Positions 9,097 to 17,858 of a DNA stretch of 64,000 bases are shown here, piece by piece. Below the pieces are notes generated by a model, which ran no database searches, was not told the DNA's origin, and saw only the letters and a list, made by a program, of their open reading frames with translations. Source of the stretch: an uncultured Eubacteriales bacterium (GTDB taxonomy: Bacteria > Bacillota > Clostridia > Peptostreptococcales > Anaerovoracaceae). The translations under genes and the position numbers were made by a program. The stretch's first letter is position 1; every line of letters starts with the position of its first letter. The stretch lies in the NCBI GenBank assembly GCA_910583765.1, contig CAJTYS010000006.1:67124-131123 (forward strand), given 5' to 3'.

Positions 9097-10041
9097 TTAG
9101 CGAATGATGATGTAATAGCTGTAAGCCGCATAAAGCAGAATGAATAAAAGGCCCCATCCCCTGCGGATCTCTTTTTTCGCCGCAGCGGGGATCATGATCA
9201 GCAGACTGACTGCCACTAGGATCCCTGCGTCATACAAATTGATGATTTCCACTTGAATGGGATGGATGGAAACGGAAGAACCTAGAACAAACAGGAGATT
9301 GAACAAATTGGAACCAATGACATTTCCCACAGCAATGTCAGTCTCCCCTTTCAGCGCAGCGGCGATGCTGGTCACCAATTCAGGGAGAGAAGTGCCGACG
9401 GCCACGATAGTCAGACCGATCAGAGTCTGGCTCACACCAAAAGACTCAGCAATGGCGCTGGCATTGCTGACTACCACCTGGCCGCCTACGATAATAGCGA
9501 TCAAGCCAAAGACAGACAGCAAAACGCCTTTTAACAAGGAAGGCTTTTTCCGGTTCCCAAAGGACTCCCGCACTGGATTCTGCTTTGCCTTGCGAATGGT
9601 GGTGATCAGAAACAGCACAAAGACCGCCAGCAGGATCAATCCATCTGTCTGGGACAGGACAAAGCCCTGACCAGAACTCGCGCCTATTACAGCCAAAAGG
9701 ATGAACAGAACAGCAGAGGCAATGGAGAGGGGATATTCGTTCCTTAAGATCGATGGCTGCACTGGGCAGGGCTTAACGAGCGCGCAGGCCCCTAAAACCA
9801 TCAGCAGATTGAACATGTTAGAACCAATGACGTTTCCCACCGCAATGCCGTTTTGCCCTGTCACTGCTGCCGTAATACTTACAGCGGCCTCTGGCGCACT
9901 GGTGCCAAAGGCCACAATGGTCAGGCCGATAATAAAAGTCGGAATGCCAAAATATCTAGCGATATCCGAGCTCCCGTCCACAAAAACATCTGCGCCTTTC
10001 ACAAGAAGCACAAAGCCAATGATCAATAAGATATACTCCAT
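9097..10041 (-). CDS. CaCA-family calcium/sodium (cation) antiporter, YrbG-like
   Basis: An integral membrane cation exchanger of 314 residues with about ten helices in two inverted halves. Each half carries the alpha-repeat pair: GTSAPEAAVSI with GNVIGSNMFNLL, and GTSLPELVTSI with GNVIGSNLFNLL. The acidic residues in both GTSxPE motifs bind the cation. YrbG relatives exchange Ca2+ for Na+ or H+; which ions are used here cannot be read from sequence. The start has AAAGGGG eight or so bases upstream. It is a single-gene unit, opposite in direction to its neighbours. Confidence 0.9.
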   Translation of the reverse strand: MEYILLIIGFVLLVKGADVFVDGSSDIARYFGIPTFIIGLTIVAFGTSAPEAAVSITAAVTGQNGIAVGNVIGSNMFNLLMVLGACALVKPCPVQPSILRNEYPLSIASAVLFILLAVIGASSGQGFVLSQTDGLILLAVFVLFLITTIRKAKQNPVRESFGNRKKPSLLKGVLLSVFGLIAIIVGGQVVVSNASAIAESFGVSQTLIGLTIVAVGTSLPELVTSIAAALKGETDIAVGNVIGSNLFNLLFVLGSSVSIHPIQVEIINLYDAGILVAVSLLIMIPAAAKKEIRRGWGLLFILLYAAYSYYIIIR

Positions 10042-10071
10042 TCCAATTCCCCTTTATCGTTTTCTAAAGGG

Positions 10072-10100
10072 ATTATATGCTAATGGCTGCGGCTTGTCAA
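10072..10100 (-). promoter_or_regulatory. Sigma-A promoter of the exchanger gene
   Basis: On the minus strand TTGACA (10100-10095), 17-base spacer, TATAAT (10077-10072). Both hexamers match consensus exactly. Confidence 0.85.
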
Positions 10101-10160
10101 TGCAAACAGACGAGTTATGAAAGAAAGGGACAAGCCTGCGGGACCATGATGCGGGAAGCC

Positions 10161-10307
10161 CTATTTTTTTAGCTGATTCAGGTGTTCCTTTAGGATCAAG
10201 TTGACATATTGGCTAAAGCTTCGATCATCTTCTTCTGCCAAGCGTTTCACTTCTTTGATCACATCATCATCCAGGGTGATGCTTACTTTGCTTTTTAATG
10301 GTTTCAT
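10161..10307 (-). CDS. Small ribbon-helix-helix (CopG/Arc-like) DNA-binding protein
   Basis: A 48-residue protein starting MKPLKSKVSITLDDDVIKE. It has the ribbon-helix-helix pattern: a short basic strand (KSKVSITLD), a helix (DDVIKEVKRLAEEDD), a turn with RSFSQYVN and a second helix ending LKEHLNQLKK. The minus-strand site AGAGGTA precedes the ATG at 10307. Such proteins bind as dimers to short repeated operators. No toxin gene is next to it, so it looks like a stand-alone repressor rather than an antitoxin. The tandem AAAGTAG repeats just upstream are the obvious candidate operators, for this gene and for the adhesin downstream. Confidence 0.8.
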   Translation of the reverse strand: MKPLKSKVSITLDDDVIKEVKRLAEEDDRSFSQYVNLILKEHLNQLKK

Positions 10308-10370
10308 ATCATTACCTCTTTTTTTATATCAATATATCAAGCCGTAGGATGTAATGCTTGTTAATCGTGC

Positions 10371-10390
10371 AAAGTAGTATAAAGTAGTAG
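10371..10390 (+). repeat. Tandem 10-bp repeats, block 1 (candidate operator)
   Basis: AAAGTAGTAT followed directly by AAAGTAGTAG. It lies 64 bases upstream of the ribbon-helix-helix start. A promoter-like TTGTTA (10358-10363) / TAAAGT (10380-10385) with 16-base spacing overlaps the repeats on the plus strand. Confidence 0.65.
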
Positions 10391-10446
10391 TATTTACTGA
10401 ATTTATCAAGAAATTCAGAAAAAAACCGTTATTTTTGTACGCTTGT

Positions 10447-10472
10447 CTGCCATTGAAAATGGACAGATTTTT
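10447..10472 (+). terminator. Possible small terminator between the repeat blocks
   Basis: CTGCCATT-GAA-AATGG(A)CAG followed by ATTTTTG. It could end a short plus-strand transcript begun at repeat block 1. The rest of 10391-10548 shows no gene. Confidence 0.4.
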
Positions 10473-10548
10473 GTGCGCTTTCCTTTTGTTTCAAGCCTGC
10501 TTTCCGCTGTTTTTCTCAATGAACGGATCAAAAAAGCAAGAAAGAATC

Positions 10549-10577
10549 TTGACTAATCTTATAAAGTAGGATAAAGT
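10549..10577 (+). promoter_or_regulatory. Promoter of the adhesin gene, overlapped by the repeats
   Basis: TTGACT (10549-10554), 17-base spacer, TAAAGT (10572-10577). The -10 hexamer is inside the second AAAGTAG repeat, so a protein bound to the repeats would block it. The leader to the ATG at 10710 is about 125 bases. Confidence 0.6.
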
Positions 10578-10600
10578 AGTATTAAATACGATGAAGTAGC
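10561..10600 (+). repeat. Tandem 10-bp repeats, block 2 (candidate operator)
   Basis: Four consecutive 10-base units: ATAAAGTAGG, ATAAAGTAGT, ATTAAATACG (degenerate) and ATGAAGTAGC. The common core is AAAGTAG. The period equals about one helical turn, so all copies face the same side of the DNA. Confidence 0.7.
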
Positions 10601-10709
10601 GCTTGCTGCGCATCAGTGTGTTGTCTGGTTGGAAATTATGATAAATAGACAGTGTGGGACGCCATAATGATCAGCCAGATCACACACAAAAAAATGGAAA
10701 GGGGAAGCA

Positions 10710-13700
10710 ATGAGAAAAGCAAAACGAAAGCACACAACGAAAGAATGGCGAACCATTGCGCTGCTGCTGTGTCTCGCGCTGGCATTGTCTGTGATAGAGC
10801 CAGCTGCCATGACAGTAAAGGCAGCAACACAGCCAACTGGAGCAGAAACAAAGGCTGCGGCAGAAAACACAGAACAATGGCAATCACCACAGCAGGCGGC
10901 AGGGCCACAGGCACAGGCGGCGGAATCAGAAGCGGAATCTGGAGAAGTCTCAGGTGTTTCGGGAGCCGAGGCAGACAAAGAACGGCAGGCGTCAGCGGCC
11001 GATCGCCGGGCAGCAGCAAAAGAAACCATGATGGCTTCGGAGACAATGAGGAACTATGATGCGTCTGCAGATGATAGCAGGGTTACTGCTCGGGCCAATT
11101 ATCCCGGTAACCGAGAAGCCTTTAAAAACGCAGATGAACTCAAAGCAGCCTTGGATGAGAAAACGCATATCGCTAAGGCTGTGGATCCGGAAAACGTACA
11201 GGTCAATCTCTTCGACTATTATGTGCAAGAGGGGCGTGATGGGAGCAAAAACCAGGACGACCGTTTAGAGAAAAATGAGCAGGTGAGCCATGGCAGCGGA
11301 ACAACGTCTGTGGCCAATGAAGACGCCTGGAATCAGGGTATCAATAAAGACAAACTCTTGTTGTTTGGTGACAGCATGGTATATGCCGGATTTTGGAATC
11401 TGGGAGCTGGCGCAGGCAGGAAATGGGGCAAAGATAACACGAATATGAAAAATATCGTAAAGCCTGTGCTTGGCAAAGATGGCTATCCTCAGATCAACAT
11501 CGAAGAAGCGCAGAAATCCATTAAAGTGGATACGGACAATGATATCACCTTTGCTCGTCACGCAGAGAGAAAAGATGGAGGCGCAGCAGCAGGAAAGAAC
11601 CTTTCTTCAACTGTGCTTGAGAACGCTGGCGCGATAAAAACCGGAAGCACATGGGACACCAGCAAGGTCAACACTTCTCTCGCCTATCTATTTGCGCCTG
11701 AGGATGAAGCGGCTAATGCGAATAAAAGTTCCTACAAAAATATAAACGGCCTGTTTCAGCTCAATGATGAGGGCTATTACTATTATTACGCGCGGCAGAA
11801 TTTCGCGGAATTGAAACAGGACCAGGCTTCGCCTGACAGCGATGGAAGCTTCAAGCTCTATGATGGTCCAGCCATGTGGCGCACAGACGGCGGCTACAAT
11901 CAGGGAACGGATACCTTTGATGGCGACATGAGCCTGGGAAATTTTTTCCCATTCAATACTGGGGAACAAGTTTTTGATTCCGTGGACAAACAGAGCGGAA
12001 AATTATCAAGCAGCGAAAACCTGACGAATACGAAGCTGAGCGATCCGACAGAAGAGGCAAAGAAAGTAAATCAGGCTACCAAGCTGTATAACAACATGAA
12101 CCATCATATGGGCATGACAGTGGAAATGGAATTCCGTCAGCCAGTGGATGGCATGGTGAACGCTGGTTCCAGCGGCAACAAGCCTATGACCTTCCAGTTT
12201 TCAGGAGATGATGATGTGTGGGTGTTCATCGATGATGTGCTGGTGCTGGACATTGGCGGCATCCACAGTGAACTTTACGGGACCATTGATTTTAGCACTG
12301 GTAAAGTCGCTGTAGGGCAGAGCTGGCGGACAGGCGGGCAGTTTCCAGATGACTACAATGGCACTTATCCAGGAAAAACAGATGAGACCACGATCCTCGA
12401 CTGCTTTCAGAAGGCAGGGAAAGCGGACTCTGTTTCTTGGAAAGGAAACACCTTTTCCAGCAATACGTCACATACCATCAAAATGTTTTATTTGGAACGG
12501 GGAAACTACGATTCCAGCCTCGCGCTGCGATTCAACCTGCAGCCTTTGCTGCGTCAGCAGGTAAAAAAAGTGGATCAGACCGGCAGCCCCATGGGAGACG
12601 TGGAATTCACCATGCATCCCGCGGAACTGGCAAGTGAAGGGGAGCCAGACGCGATTCGCTGCGCGAACGTAGTGGGCAGTGACAACAAAGCGAAATACAT
12701 CAAACAGACAAATGATCAGGTCTTGGCAAAGCTAAAGACCACAGAAGACGGCATTGCGACTTTCAACCAAGTAGAAGGAAACACTGAAACAGAAACGCCT
12801 TATAATTTCGCGGATAACTATGAATCAGACAGCAAAGGAAGATTCTATATTCTGGAAGAAGCCTCCACGCCTGCGGGTTACCGGCCTTTGCCGATCCCCA
12901 TTGTGTTGGAGTTTAACCCAGACACCACCATGCTCAGCGTGGCCAATCGATGGACGACCGGCGCATATGCCAGCTTTAATTCCTTTATCTTTGGAAATTC
13001 AAAACTGAGTTACGCTCAATTCGATCCTGACACTGCGGACCTTGAAGCCACGGCTGACATTGTGGCTCCTGATGATCAAGAGAACGGTCTGGTCATGGCA
13101 GTGCCGATGCTGTGGCAGCAGGCGAACCAAAGGTGGAGGGCCATGTACGGTGACAATACCAAAGGCTTTCAAACAGTGATTCCTGAAAACAGAACAGCGG
13201 AAGCCTGGCGTGAAGCCGCATTGAACGCTATGCTTCACCAATGCGCGGACGCGGACAGTCCGGATTGGTATTTGCAATGGAATGAGAAAGAAGGCCGGCT
13301 CAACGGCACTTTATCGGATCTGCCAGGCAGAGCGGACCGATACCAATTGATTGATAAAGACGGGGACATGCGCATGGTATATGCCATCATTGATAAAAAG
13401 GCTTTGGACAAGCTAGGAGTGACAGGCGATACCAGCCAGGAGCGATATGAAAGCCTCCGGCAGCACATTTTGAACAAGGATCCGAAGAGCATCAACGCTG
13501 CGGTGAAAGGGACGCTGCAGGAGCTTACTTTGACAGGAGCCATCGGAGTCAGGGATTTCAGTTTCCTGAACGTGGACGAATTTAACCGGAATTTCCGCTC
13601 CTTGATTTACATACCAAACGAGCAGCGGGAACTGCGGGTACAAAAAGTGGATGAAGATGGGACTGCCATCAATGGCGCGGAATTCGGCTTGTATGACAAC

Positions 13701-15341
13701 AATGACAGAGAGGTGGCCGCTGGCAAGACCGCGGCGGTGAACGGACAGGACGGCATGCTGATTTTTACGCCGAAACCAGAAACAGAGCCGGATCATGCTA
13801 CTGTGAAAGACGGCTATGCCAAAATGGAGTGGGCGAGCAGCCAAAGGACCCAGTACTATTTGAAAGAAAAGACCGCCCCCGCAGGGTACACGCTCAATCC
13901 CACAAAAGTACCGGTGATCGTGGGGACTTATGCCATCTATGCTGACGCAGGGACAAAGGATGACGGCGTGACAGTCATGGCAGGCGTGGGCAAGCTAGCT
14001 CAGACTATGACCAAATACGCCAGTGACGAAACTGTGAACATCACGCTGCGGGATATCAAAGCCATCGGGCAGACGCAAAAGAGCGGGACCTTTGATCTGG
14101 AAGGCTGGGAGGACATGAAGCTGGATGGTGCGGATACTGCCAGGAGCATGAACCTGCATTATGGCAGGAACGCAGTCGTGGATTATGGACTTCATGACGA
14201 GGATGGCGGCAAAAATCTGAATCCCTTCTTTGTGACAGACACTGGATTTGTCAGGGCAAGGGTCCAGCAGAACTACGAAGCCCTCAGCACAAATCTCTAT
14301 GGCGATAGTGTGGACAACAGCGCAAATAAAGACGACTTGGGCGACACATCCATCACCAGCTTGTTCAGTTTGTTGAACATTGTAGTAGTCACAGACAAGA
14401 CAGAGACGAAACCAGAGAAGGAGACAGGGCAATTATCCATCCGCAAAACAGTGGCAGGCCCTGGTTTGACAAAGGCAGACCACACGAAGCTCTTTGACTT
14501 TACCGTGGGTTTCTCCAAAACAGGAGAAGCTGCTGACAAAGCGTATTATTTCTACAGCAATGCTGATAAATCCGGCTTTGTCAAGAGCGGTGACACCATT
14601 CCGCTGCATCATGATGAGACCATCACCATCGCCGGACTGCCAGTGGGAACGGAGTATGTTGTCACAGAAAAGCCGGAGCAAGGCTTTGTGTCATCTCCAG
14701 GCGCGATGATAAAAGGGACCATAGCGGCAAAGGACGCTGTGGAAGCGGCCCACTTCACGAATACGAAGGATCAGGTGATCACAACACCGCCTGACCCGAA
14801 GGCTCCGGGGCTGCGCATCGAAAAGGAGCAGTCACTCAATGACGGCAGCAGGACGAAAAAGCCTCTTACCGCAAAAGCTGATGATAAAGTGACCTATTAT
14901 CTCACTGTGAAAAATATTGGCAGACAAACCGCAGAGCATGTCACAGTGACGGACATGATTCCATCTGGGCTCCAACTGGTGGCAGGCTCGATTTCTGATC
15001 AAGGCACAGAGAAAGACGGAACCATCACTTGGCATCTGGGCGATCTGAAAGCAGGAGAACGCAGGACTGTGAGTTTCCAGGTGACAGTGCCTGAAACAAA
15101 GGAAAAGCGCCGTTGGGACAATGTGACGGCAGCGACATACAGCAATAACCCGAAGGGCCCTAACTCGCCAGCCGTATCAAACGAAGTGACTGTTGAGACC
15201 AGCCCACCGGCCATAACGCCCCAGACCGGAGATGCCAGCGGCTATGAGACCTGGATCGTCCTGGCGCTGTTCGCGCTGCTTACCATGATCATTTCAGCCA
15301 TGGGAGCGATTCAATATAGGCAGGAAAGATTAGAAAAATAA
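10710..15341 (+). CDS. Large cell-wall-anchored adhesin with fibro-slime, SpaA/Cna-B-like and DUF11 domains
   Basis: A 1543-residue secreted surface protein. The signal peptide covers about residues 1-43 (hydrophobic core IALLLCLALALSVIEPA). Residues near 490-560 hold the fibro-slime/PA14-like block with DDDVWVFIDDVLVLDIGG. Several SpaA/Cna-B-type modules follow (for example LRVQKVDEDGTAINGAEFGL near 970 and the TGQLSIRKTVAG module near 1240). A DUF11-type module (VTYYLTVKNIGRQTAEHVTV) lies near 1390. The C-terminus has TPQTG, a hydrophobic span and RQERLEK, a sortase signal with T in place of L at the first position. No sortase gene is in the window. AAAGGGG precedes the ATG. Long surface proteins of this type are often phase-variable or horizontally acquired. 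Confidence 0.9.
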   Translation: MRKAKRKHTTKEWRTIALLLCLALALSVIEPAAMTVKAATQPTGAETKAAAENTEQWQSPQQAAGPQAQAAESEAESGEVSGVSGAEADKERQASAADRRAAAKETMMASETMRNYDASADDSRVTARANYPGNREAFKNADELKAALDEKTHIAKAVDPENVQVNLFDYYVQEGRDGSKNQDDRLEKNEQVSHGSGTTSVANEDAWNQGINKDKLLLFGDSMVYAGFWNLGAGAGRKWGKDNTNMKNIVKPVLGKDGYPQINIEEAQKSIKVDTDNDITFARHAERKDGGAAAGKNLSSTVLENAGAIKTGSTWDTSKVNTSLAYLFAPEDEAANANKSSYKNINGLFQLNDEGYYYYYARQNFAELKQDQASPDSDGSFKLYDGPAMWRTDGGYNQGTDTFDGDMSLGNFFPFNTGEQVFDSVDKQSGKLSSSENLTNTKLSDPTEEAKKVNQATKLYNNMNHHMGMTVEMEFRQPVDGMVNAGSSGNKPMTFQFSGDDDVWVFIDDVLVLDIGGIHSELYGTIDFSTGKVAVGQSWRTGGQFPDDYNGTYPGKTDETTILDCFQKAGKADSVSWKGNTFSSNTSHTIKMFYLERGNYDSSLALRFNLQPLLRQQVKKVDQTGSPMGDVEFTMHPAELASEGEPDAIRCANVVGSDNKAKYIKQTNDQVLAKLKTTEDGIATFNQVEGNTETETPYNFADNYESDSKGRFYILEEASTPAGYRPLPIPIVLEFNPDTTMLSVANRWTTGAYASFNSFIFGNSKLSYAQFDPDTADLEATADIVAPDDQENGLVMAVPMLWQQANQRWRAMYGDNTKGFQTVIPENRTAEAWREAALNAMLHQCADADSPDWYLQWNEKEGRLNGTLSDLPGRADRYQLIDKDGDMRMVYAIIDKKALDKLGVTGDTSQERYESLRQHILNKDPKSINAAVKGTLQELTLTGAIGVRDFSFLNVDEFNRNFRSLIYIPNEQRELRVQKVDEDGTAINGAEFGLYDNNDREVAAGKTAAVNGQDGMLIFTPKPETEPDHATVKDGYAKMEWASSQRTQYYLKEKTAPAGYTLNPTKVPVIVGTYAIYADAGTKDDGVTVMAGVGKLAQTMTKYASDETVNITLRDIKAIGQTQKSGTFDLEGWEDMKLDGADTARSMNLHYGRNAVVDYGLHDEDGGKNLNPFFVTDTGFVRARVQQNYEALSTNLYGDSVDNSANKDDLGDTSITSLFSLLNIVVVTDKTETKPEKETGQLSIRKTVAGPGLTKADHTKLFDFTVGFSKTGEAADKAYYFYSNADKSGFVKSGDTIPLHHDETITIAGLPVGTEYVVTEKPEQGFVSSPGAMIKGTIAAKDAVEAAHFTNTKDQVITTPPDPKAPGLRIEKEQSLNDGSRTKKPLTAKADDKVTYYLTVKNIGRQTAEHVTVTDMIPSGLQLVAGSISDQGTEKDGTITWHLGDLKAGERRTVSFQVTVPETKEKRRWDNVTAATYSNNPKGPNSPAVSNEVTVETSPPAITPQTGDASGYETWIVLALFALLTMIISAMGAIQYRQERLEK

Positions 15342-15403
15342 AGGCTGCATCATATACCGCATGACAGGAATCGTCCAAAATGGCATCTGGACACCTTAGA
15401 ATC

Positions 15404-15440
15404 GCGGGCACTCAGATTTAGAACTGGGTGCCCGCTTTGT
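15404..15440 (+). terminator. Terminator of the adhesin gene
   Basis: GCGGGCAC (15404-15411) pairs with GTGCCCGC (15428-15435), followed by TTTGTTG. Confidence 0.7.
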
Positions 15441-15733
15441 TGTGTCAGGAAAACCGGTAGAGCAAAATAAACGACAATTCCATATGGGCATTCTGTTGTT
15501 CGCATGGAATTCTTGATGAAGTACGGGGAAGCGCGATGCGCTCATCTTTGCCTGAATCTTCATCTCCAGTTTTACCTCCAAAATCCGATTTTTAAGATTT
15601 TGGTGACAATTTTAATTCCATTTAAAAACATAAAGTGGAAATAATCAATATTAAAATCAATAAAATAACATTCGTGGAAATAAAACTAGAGTTTTATGGT
15701 TGAATCCCTTTCCGAAAGGTGAAGGTCAAGTGA

Positions 15734-15779
15734 AGATTTACCACCAAATCAAAATTTTTTGCTGTTTGGCGGTAAATCT
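15734..15779. repeat. 15-bp imperfect inverted repeat in an AT-rich gap
   Basis: AGATTTACCACCAAA (15734-15748) and TTTGGCGGTAAATCT (15765-15779) match as an inverted repeat at 14 of 15 positions, with a 16-base loop. The gap 15441-15874 is AT-rich and holds no supportable gene. This is its only clear structure; it could be an operator or a hairpin downstream of the minus-strand ATPase gene. Confidence 0.5.
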
Positions 15780-15874
15780 CAATACAGAAAGAGCTTTGGA
15801 TTGATGGGTTGACTAGCCCAAGAAAATATTTGAGTCTCCGATCAATAATGAAAAGCGTGAGAACAGCTCCGGCG

Positions 15875-17578
15875 CTACCGTCCGCCTGCGATCAACACTT
15901 CCTGTCCTTGGAAGGCAAAACCGTACTTGCGGATTTTTTCTGCGGAAACGCCTTTGGCCTCCAGCGAAGCGGCGTATTTCTTTTCTTCAATCTGCGCCAA
16001 GGCAGCGGCCGCCGTTTCTTCCAGGTCTTTTTCTTTCTTGGGTTGGAAGACCTTGAACTCCATGATGATCGCATCGTCCTCCGGCTTCAGAGGCTCCAAT
16101 ATCACATCGTATCGGCCGAACCCGCTTTCTCGGTTGGAAGTCAGGACGTACCTGCCAGAAAGCTCCACCATCAATCCCAGGACGAAACCGTGATAGAAGC
16201 GTTCAGGCTCGGTTTTTGAAGGCTTTTTCCCCGTGTCGAAGCTGCTGAAAGTGACCAGGGCCACATCGTTCATGTATTCGTTCATGGCTTCCAAGTCATC
16301 GCAAAGCAGCGCTTTGATGAAATCGTTGTACTTGGCTCCGCCGTTGCGGAACCAGTCCCGCACCATGGAACGGAACATGCGCCGCACTTCTTTGTTGGTC
16401 AGCGCCAGCTCGTACCTTGGGCCGTCCAGGTCATCCTCCCTTTCGTGGAGCGCTTCCTTTCGAACCACCTTCAAATACCCGCTGGCTAGCAGCAGGCTCC
16501 AGACGGCTTCATCGCTCACGTCCAATCTGTCATACACGATCTGCTCATCGATGAGGGTGACGATGGACTCTCCGCGAAGCAGGGACTCGAAGTCCCGCTT
16601 GACCTCTTCGCCGCCTTCCCGGATCAATTTGTCCGCCAGGTCGTTGGAACTGGAATTGGCCCAGTAATCTTCCACTTCTTCGGTGTCCAGGTAATTGGAG
16701 ATGGACCAAGGATTGTAGATATCTGTTTTGTTTCCGAAGGTGAAACCGTTGTACCAAGCCTTGACCTCGCTTTTTCTGTCGGAAAGCCCCAACTCTTCCA
16801 GGGCGGCAAAGACTTCCTCCTCCGTGAAACCGAAGCAGTCCGCGTATTTGTCAGAAGTGGTGGTGACCACTTTCAAATTGTTGAGACCGGAAAAGATGGA
16901 TTCCCGACTCACCCTGGTGATGCCCGTCATGAGGGCTCGTTTTAAATAGGGGTTGGTCTTGAAAGTGGCACTGAACAGGTTCCTGGTGAACTCCGCGAGG
17001 TCGTCCCAATAACCGTTCACGTAGGCCGCCTGCATGGGCGTGTCGTATTCGTCCAGCAAAACGATGACCTTTTTTCCATGAAAGCGGAATAGATGATCCG
17101 ATAAAGCTCGCAGAGAGAAGGCCGCTTCATTGTCCCCCATATGGATGGACACGTTGCGGAATTCATTTTTTTCCACATCGCTGAGTAAATCGCTTTCCAA
17201 CAAAAAGTCGAACTTTTTGTATAGCCGCTGGATGATCCGGCAGATTCCTTCCCGAGCCTGGGAAAAGGAGCGTTCCTTGATGTCAGCGAAGCTGAGAAAA
17301 ATCACCGGATACGTCCCCTGCAGCTCTCGGTACTTTTCGTCCTCCCAAATGGAAAGCCCCTGGAACAAATCACCCCTTCCCGCATAGTCCGTGGAAAAGA
17401 ATTTTTCCAGGGTGCTCATGTTCAGGGTCTTCCCAAAGCGTCTGGGCCGGGTGATCAGCGTCACTTGATCCTTGGCTTCCCACCACTGCCGGATGAAATC
17501 CGTTTTGTCAATGTAAAAAATCTCTTCTGTTCGGATCAATTCAAAATCCTGATATCCGATGCCGATGGTCTTTTTCAT
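15875..17578 (-). CDS. AAA-ATPase-like protein with PD-(D/E)XK nuclease-like C-terminus
   Basis: 567 residues from the chosen start. The N-terminal AAA-ATPase-like region has TRPRRFGKT as Walker A (near residue 41) and VIVLLDEYDTPM as Walker B. The C-terminal region has GRYDVILEP and AIIMEFKV followed by AALAQIEEKKYA, the arrangement of the PDDEXK_9 family. These proteins are multi-copy in many Clostridia and Bacteroidetes; their role is unproven. The longer frame to 17689 is rejected because GGGAGAAAG sits just before ATG 17578. A decayed relative lies at 36099-37123. Confidence 0.85.
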   Translation of the reverse strand: MKKTIGIGYQDFELIRTEEIFYIDKTDFIRQWWEAKDQVTLITRPRRFGKTLNMSTLEKFFSTDYAGRGDLFQGLSIWEDEKYRELQGTYPVIFLSFADIKERSFSQAREGICRIIQRLYKKFDFLLESDLLSDVEKNEFRNVSIHMGDNEAAFSLRALSDHLFRFHGKKVIVLLDEYDTPMQAAYVNGYWDDLAEFTRNLFSATFKTNPYLKRALMTGITRVSRESIFSGLNNLKVVTTTSDKYADCFGFTEEEVFAALEELGLSDRKSEVKAWYNGFTFGNKTDIYNPWSISNYLDTEEVEDYWANSSSNDLADKLIREGGEEVKRDFESLLRGESIVTLIDEQIVYDRLDVSDEAVWSLLLASGYLKVVRKEALHEREDDLDGPRYELALTNKEVRRMFRSMVRDWFRNGGAKYNDFIKALLCDDLEAMNEYMNDVALVTFSSFDTGKKPSKTEPERFYHGFVLGLMVELSGRYVLTSNRESGFGRYDVILEPLKPEDDAIIMEFKVFQPKKEKDLEETAAAALAQIEEKKYAASLEAKGVSAEKIRKYGFAFQGQEVLIAGGR

Positions 17579-17789
17579 GCTCTTTCTCCCATGGTTTTCG
17601 CCCCTTACCGATATTCTCACAGACGCTTTCCAGGCCTCGGCCATCTTGCCTGTGACCGTGTTTCCCGTCTTATTGCTATTGTACCACAAAAGGAGGGAGG
17701 CAAGGAAACTTAATTTTCAACATCCTGATTATTTCACCTTTTCAAATTCACAGACAGGTAAAAGAAAGTAAGAAAAAAAACATATTTTC

Positions 17790-17818
17790 TTGATTATACC
17801 CGATAAAACGGGTATAAT
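17790..17818 (+). promoter_or_regulatory. Promoter with a perfect palindrome between its hexamers
   Basis: TTGATT (17790-17795), 17-base spacer, TATAAT (17813-17818). ATTATACCCG (17793-17802) and CGGGTATAAT (17809-17818) form a perfect 10-bp inverted repeat that covers the spacer and the -10. This is a likely operator for an unseen repressor. Confidence 0.75.
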
Positions 17819-17858
17819 TGTGTTATTAAATTTTCTAGAAGAACAAGGAGAATAAAGC

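Noticed and set aside
10161..10307. Antitoxin of a toxin-antitoxin pair
   Set aside because: No partner gene lies within several hundred bases on either side.
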